Of a DNA stretch of 64,000 bases, positions 62,905 through 64,000 are shown one piece after another (positions within the stretch are counted from its first letter, which is position 1; the number at the start of each line of letters is the position of its first letter). Where the stretch lies: the NCBI GenBank assembly GCA_913009895.1, contig CAJVXY010000003.1, forward strand, positions 88,559 through 152,558, given 5' to 3'. Under the pieces are notes generated by a model. That model did no database searches and had not been told where the DNA came from. It was given only the letters and a program-made list of their open reading frames with translations. This DNA is from an uncultured Acidiferrobacteraceae bacterium. GTDB taxonomy: Bacteria; Pseudomonadota; Gammaproteobacteria; Acidiferrobacterales; SZUA-150. The position numbers and the translations under genes are program-made.

Positions 62905-64000
62905 ATGATCAATTTAAGCAAGAATTTAAGGAATTATACGATTTTACCTGCTCTGGCAGGTGCCCTGTTAGTGTTAGCTGGTTGTTCTCCCAGCCCCGAA
63001 GGGGATGGTGGTAATGCCGGGAGTGTTTCCGGCCTGGAAATGACCACAACGATGAGTGTCGTGACGCCCACAGGTACCGGCGTGATATCTGCTTCACCAC
63101 CAGTAAATGGTCCGCTTGTATCGACTGGAATATACCTTCCACTAGTACTCGCTGATACATCAACAATCCCGCTCAATTCAGACTATTTCCTTGACCTTGT
63201 GAACACAAGTGTCTGGGATGAATCCATGGGACCTCTGGATACCGTGAACACGATTCTTTGCATTATTGCCCAGGCGCGCGTCGGCGATCTGGTCAATACC
63301 GGCCCTTATGTCGCCCTGATCAATCTTGACCGTTGCGAGCAAGGCCAGGGTCAGACGAGTGCCAATGGCGCGGCTGTATTGAAGTACGAGAAATGGACTG
63401 TTGAATCGGTCAGGGCATTTAGTAATAGCCCGCAATACGTCAACATCTGGTGGCCCAATTTTGAGGATTCCATGTTTCCAGATAGCGCATTAATGGCGCA
63501 GGCCGTGATTAGTTCAGAAGTGAGCAATGACAATCCCTTCGGTAGTTTTGAGTTTAACTTCAAGCTCATAAATAAAATTTTACCTGCAGACCCACCATAT
63601 TTTACAGGCTCCCTCAGGACAGTTGCCCGTAGTGACAGCAAGCCGCAATTTGAATTTATTAGCGAGGCGGGTGATGCCTTCAATCAAGCGGCAGGCTATA
63701 ACATCGAGGCAGTCAACGCCTTGTTTGATGACGCATCGGGCACAGCCGGGGTTGCAAAAACATTTGTCTGGAACAGTAGTTTGCAGACGGGTGTATTGGT
63801 GACACAACAGGATACTTACCGGCTGGCTTTTGATGCAAATAATTTCTTAAGATCCAAAAGTGAATTCGATGGGGTGACTGTAACCAATGTTGATACCTGT
63901 CTTGATCGAACCACATTCGATACCCAGGTATGGCGTTACAATGTTTATGACGCAACCACAGGTAAACGAACTGAGTTAAACAGTAGTTTTTCTTTTAGCT
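62905..64000 (+). CDS. Second tandem lipoprotein, 3' end missing
   Basis: From ATG 62905, with CAGGAG at 62891-62896, the frame stays open to the end of the window (365 full codons). A hydrophobic signal ends in the lipobox VLAGC, then SPSPEGDGG as in the upstream gene. Shared blocks include SGLEMTTTMSVVTP, NTGPYVALIN, SVRAFSNSPQYVNIW and GTAGVAKTFVWNS. It is a paralogue of the gene at 59981, diverged in most other positions. The function is unknown. Confidence 0.85.
   Translation, partial: MINLSKNLRNYTILPALAGALLVLAGCSPSPEGDGGNAGSVSGLEMTTTMSVVTPTGTGVISASPPVNGPLVSTGIYLPLVLADTSTIPLNSDYFLDLVNTSVWDESMGPLDTVNTILCIIAQARVGDLVNTGPYVALINLDRCEQGQGQTSANGAAVLKYEKWTVESVRAFSNSPQYVNIWWPNFEDSMFPDSALMAQAVISSEVSNDNPFGSFEFNFKLINKILPADPPYFTGSLRTVARSDSKPQFEFISEAGDAFNQAAGYNIEAVNALFDDASGTAGVAKTFVWNSSLQTGVLVTQQDTYRLAFDANNFLRSKSEFDGVTVTNVDTCLDRTTFDTQVWRYNVYDATTGKRTELNSSFSFS

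Overview
The window reads as chromosomal DNA of a Gram-negative gammaproteobacterium with moderate G+C content. The evidence is the mix of genes typical of that class (YajQ, DUF3391-type HD-GYP proteins, DUF2333, DUF4389, DjlA, SthA, BipA, RF3, an AroG-type DAHP synthase), many lipoproteins with clear lipoboxes, and outer-membrane proteins ending in an aromatic residue. I see no rRNA, tRNA, phage, complete insertion sequence or CRISPR array. The genus cannot be named from sequence alone. Genes are cut at both ends: an outer-membrane beta-barrel protein at base 1 and a large lipoprotein at base 64000.

Layout. 1-11.2 kb: outer-membrane protein, DUF4382 lipoprotein, a 120-bp inverted-repeat element, YajQ divergent from an HD-GYP protein, a SulP transporter with a large soluble insertion, a K+-channel/RCK protein coupled to a small membrane protein, a pseudo-receiver overlapping a YgjP-type metallohydrolase, and a Cys-rich protein behind a perfect FNR-type site. 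11.3-14.5 kb: a DUF2797 protein, a 59-residue zinc-binding-like protein missed by length filters, and an arsR-arsC-acr3 operon with a palindromic operator. 14.5-18.2 kb: aroG, typA and a PilZ protein. 18.2-23 kb: a GFA-family protein and a secreted trio (beta-helix protein, FN3 lipoprotein, PQQ-type sugar dehydrogenase) between two copies of a dispersed repeat. 23-33 kb: DinB-like protein, then a five-gene envelope operon (LolA-like protein, two FtsX-like permeases, LolD-like ATPase, outer-membrane beta-barrel) transcribed away from a DUF218 protein and a 936-residue patatin phospholipase. 33-40 kb: Bcp, cold-shock protein, prfC, YihY, two divergent FKBP isomerases (one behind a second FNR-type site), thioredoxin-like protein and Nudix hydrolase. 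40-47.6 kb: PilZ, DUF2333, an unannotated 47-residue membrane protein, acyl-CoA/ACP ligase, DjlA, DUF4389, VOC protein and diguanylate cyclase. 47.8-52.4 kb: a same-strand run of aminotransferase, unknown protein, YjbQ, MESH1-like HD hydrolase and S9 peptidase. 52.4-59.3 kb: PhnD-like binding protein, Sel1 protein, second HD-GYP protein, AmrS-type radical SAM enzyme, SthA and a coiled-coil protein. 59.3-64 kb: 720 bp of noncoding DNA followed by two tandem paralogous lipoproteins of unknown function.

How the genes connect. Cyclic di-GMP signalling recurs: one synthase, two HD-GYP proteins, two PilZ proteins and YajQ. Envelope and lipid biology is the other theme. The strongest candidates for something undescribed are the five-gene LolA/FtsX/ATPase/porin operon with its phospholipase neighbour, and the tandem lipoprotein pair at the right edge.
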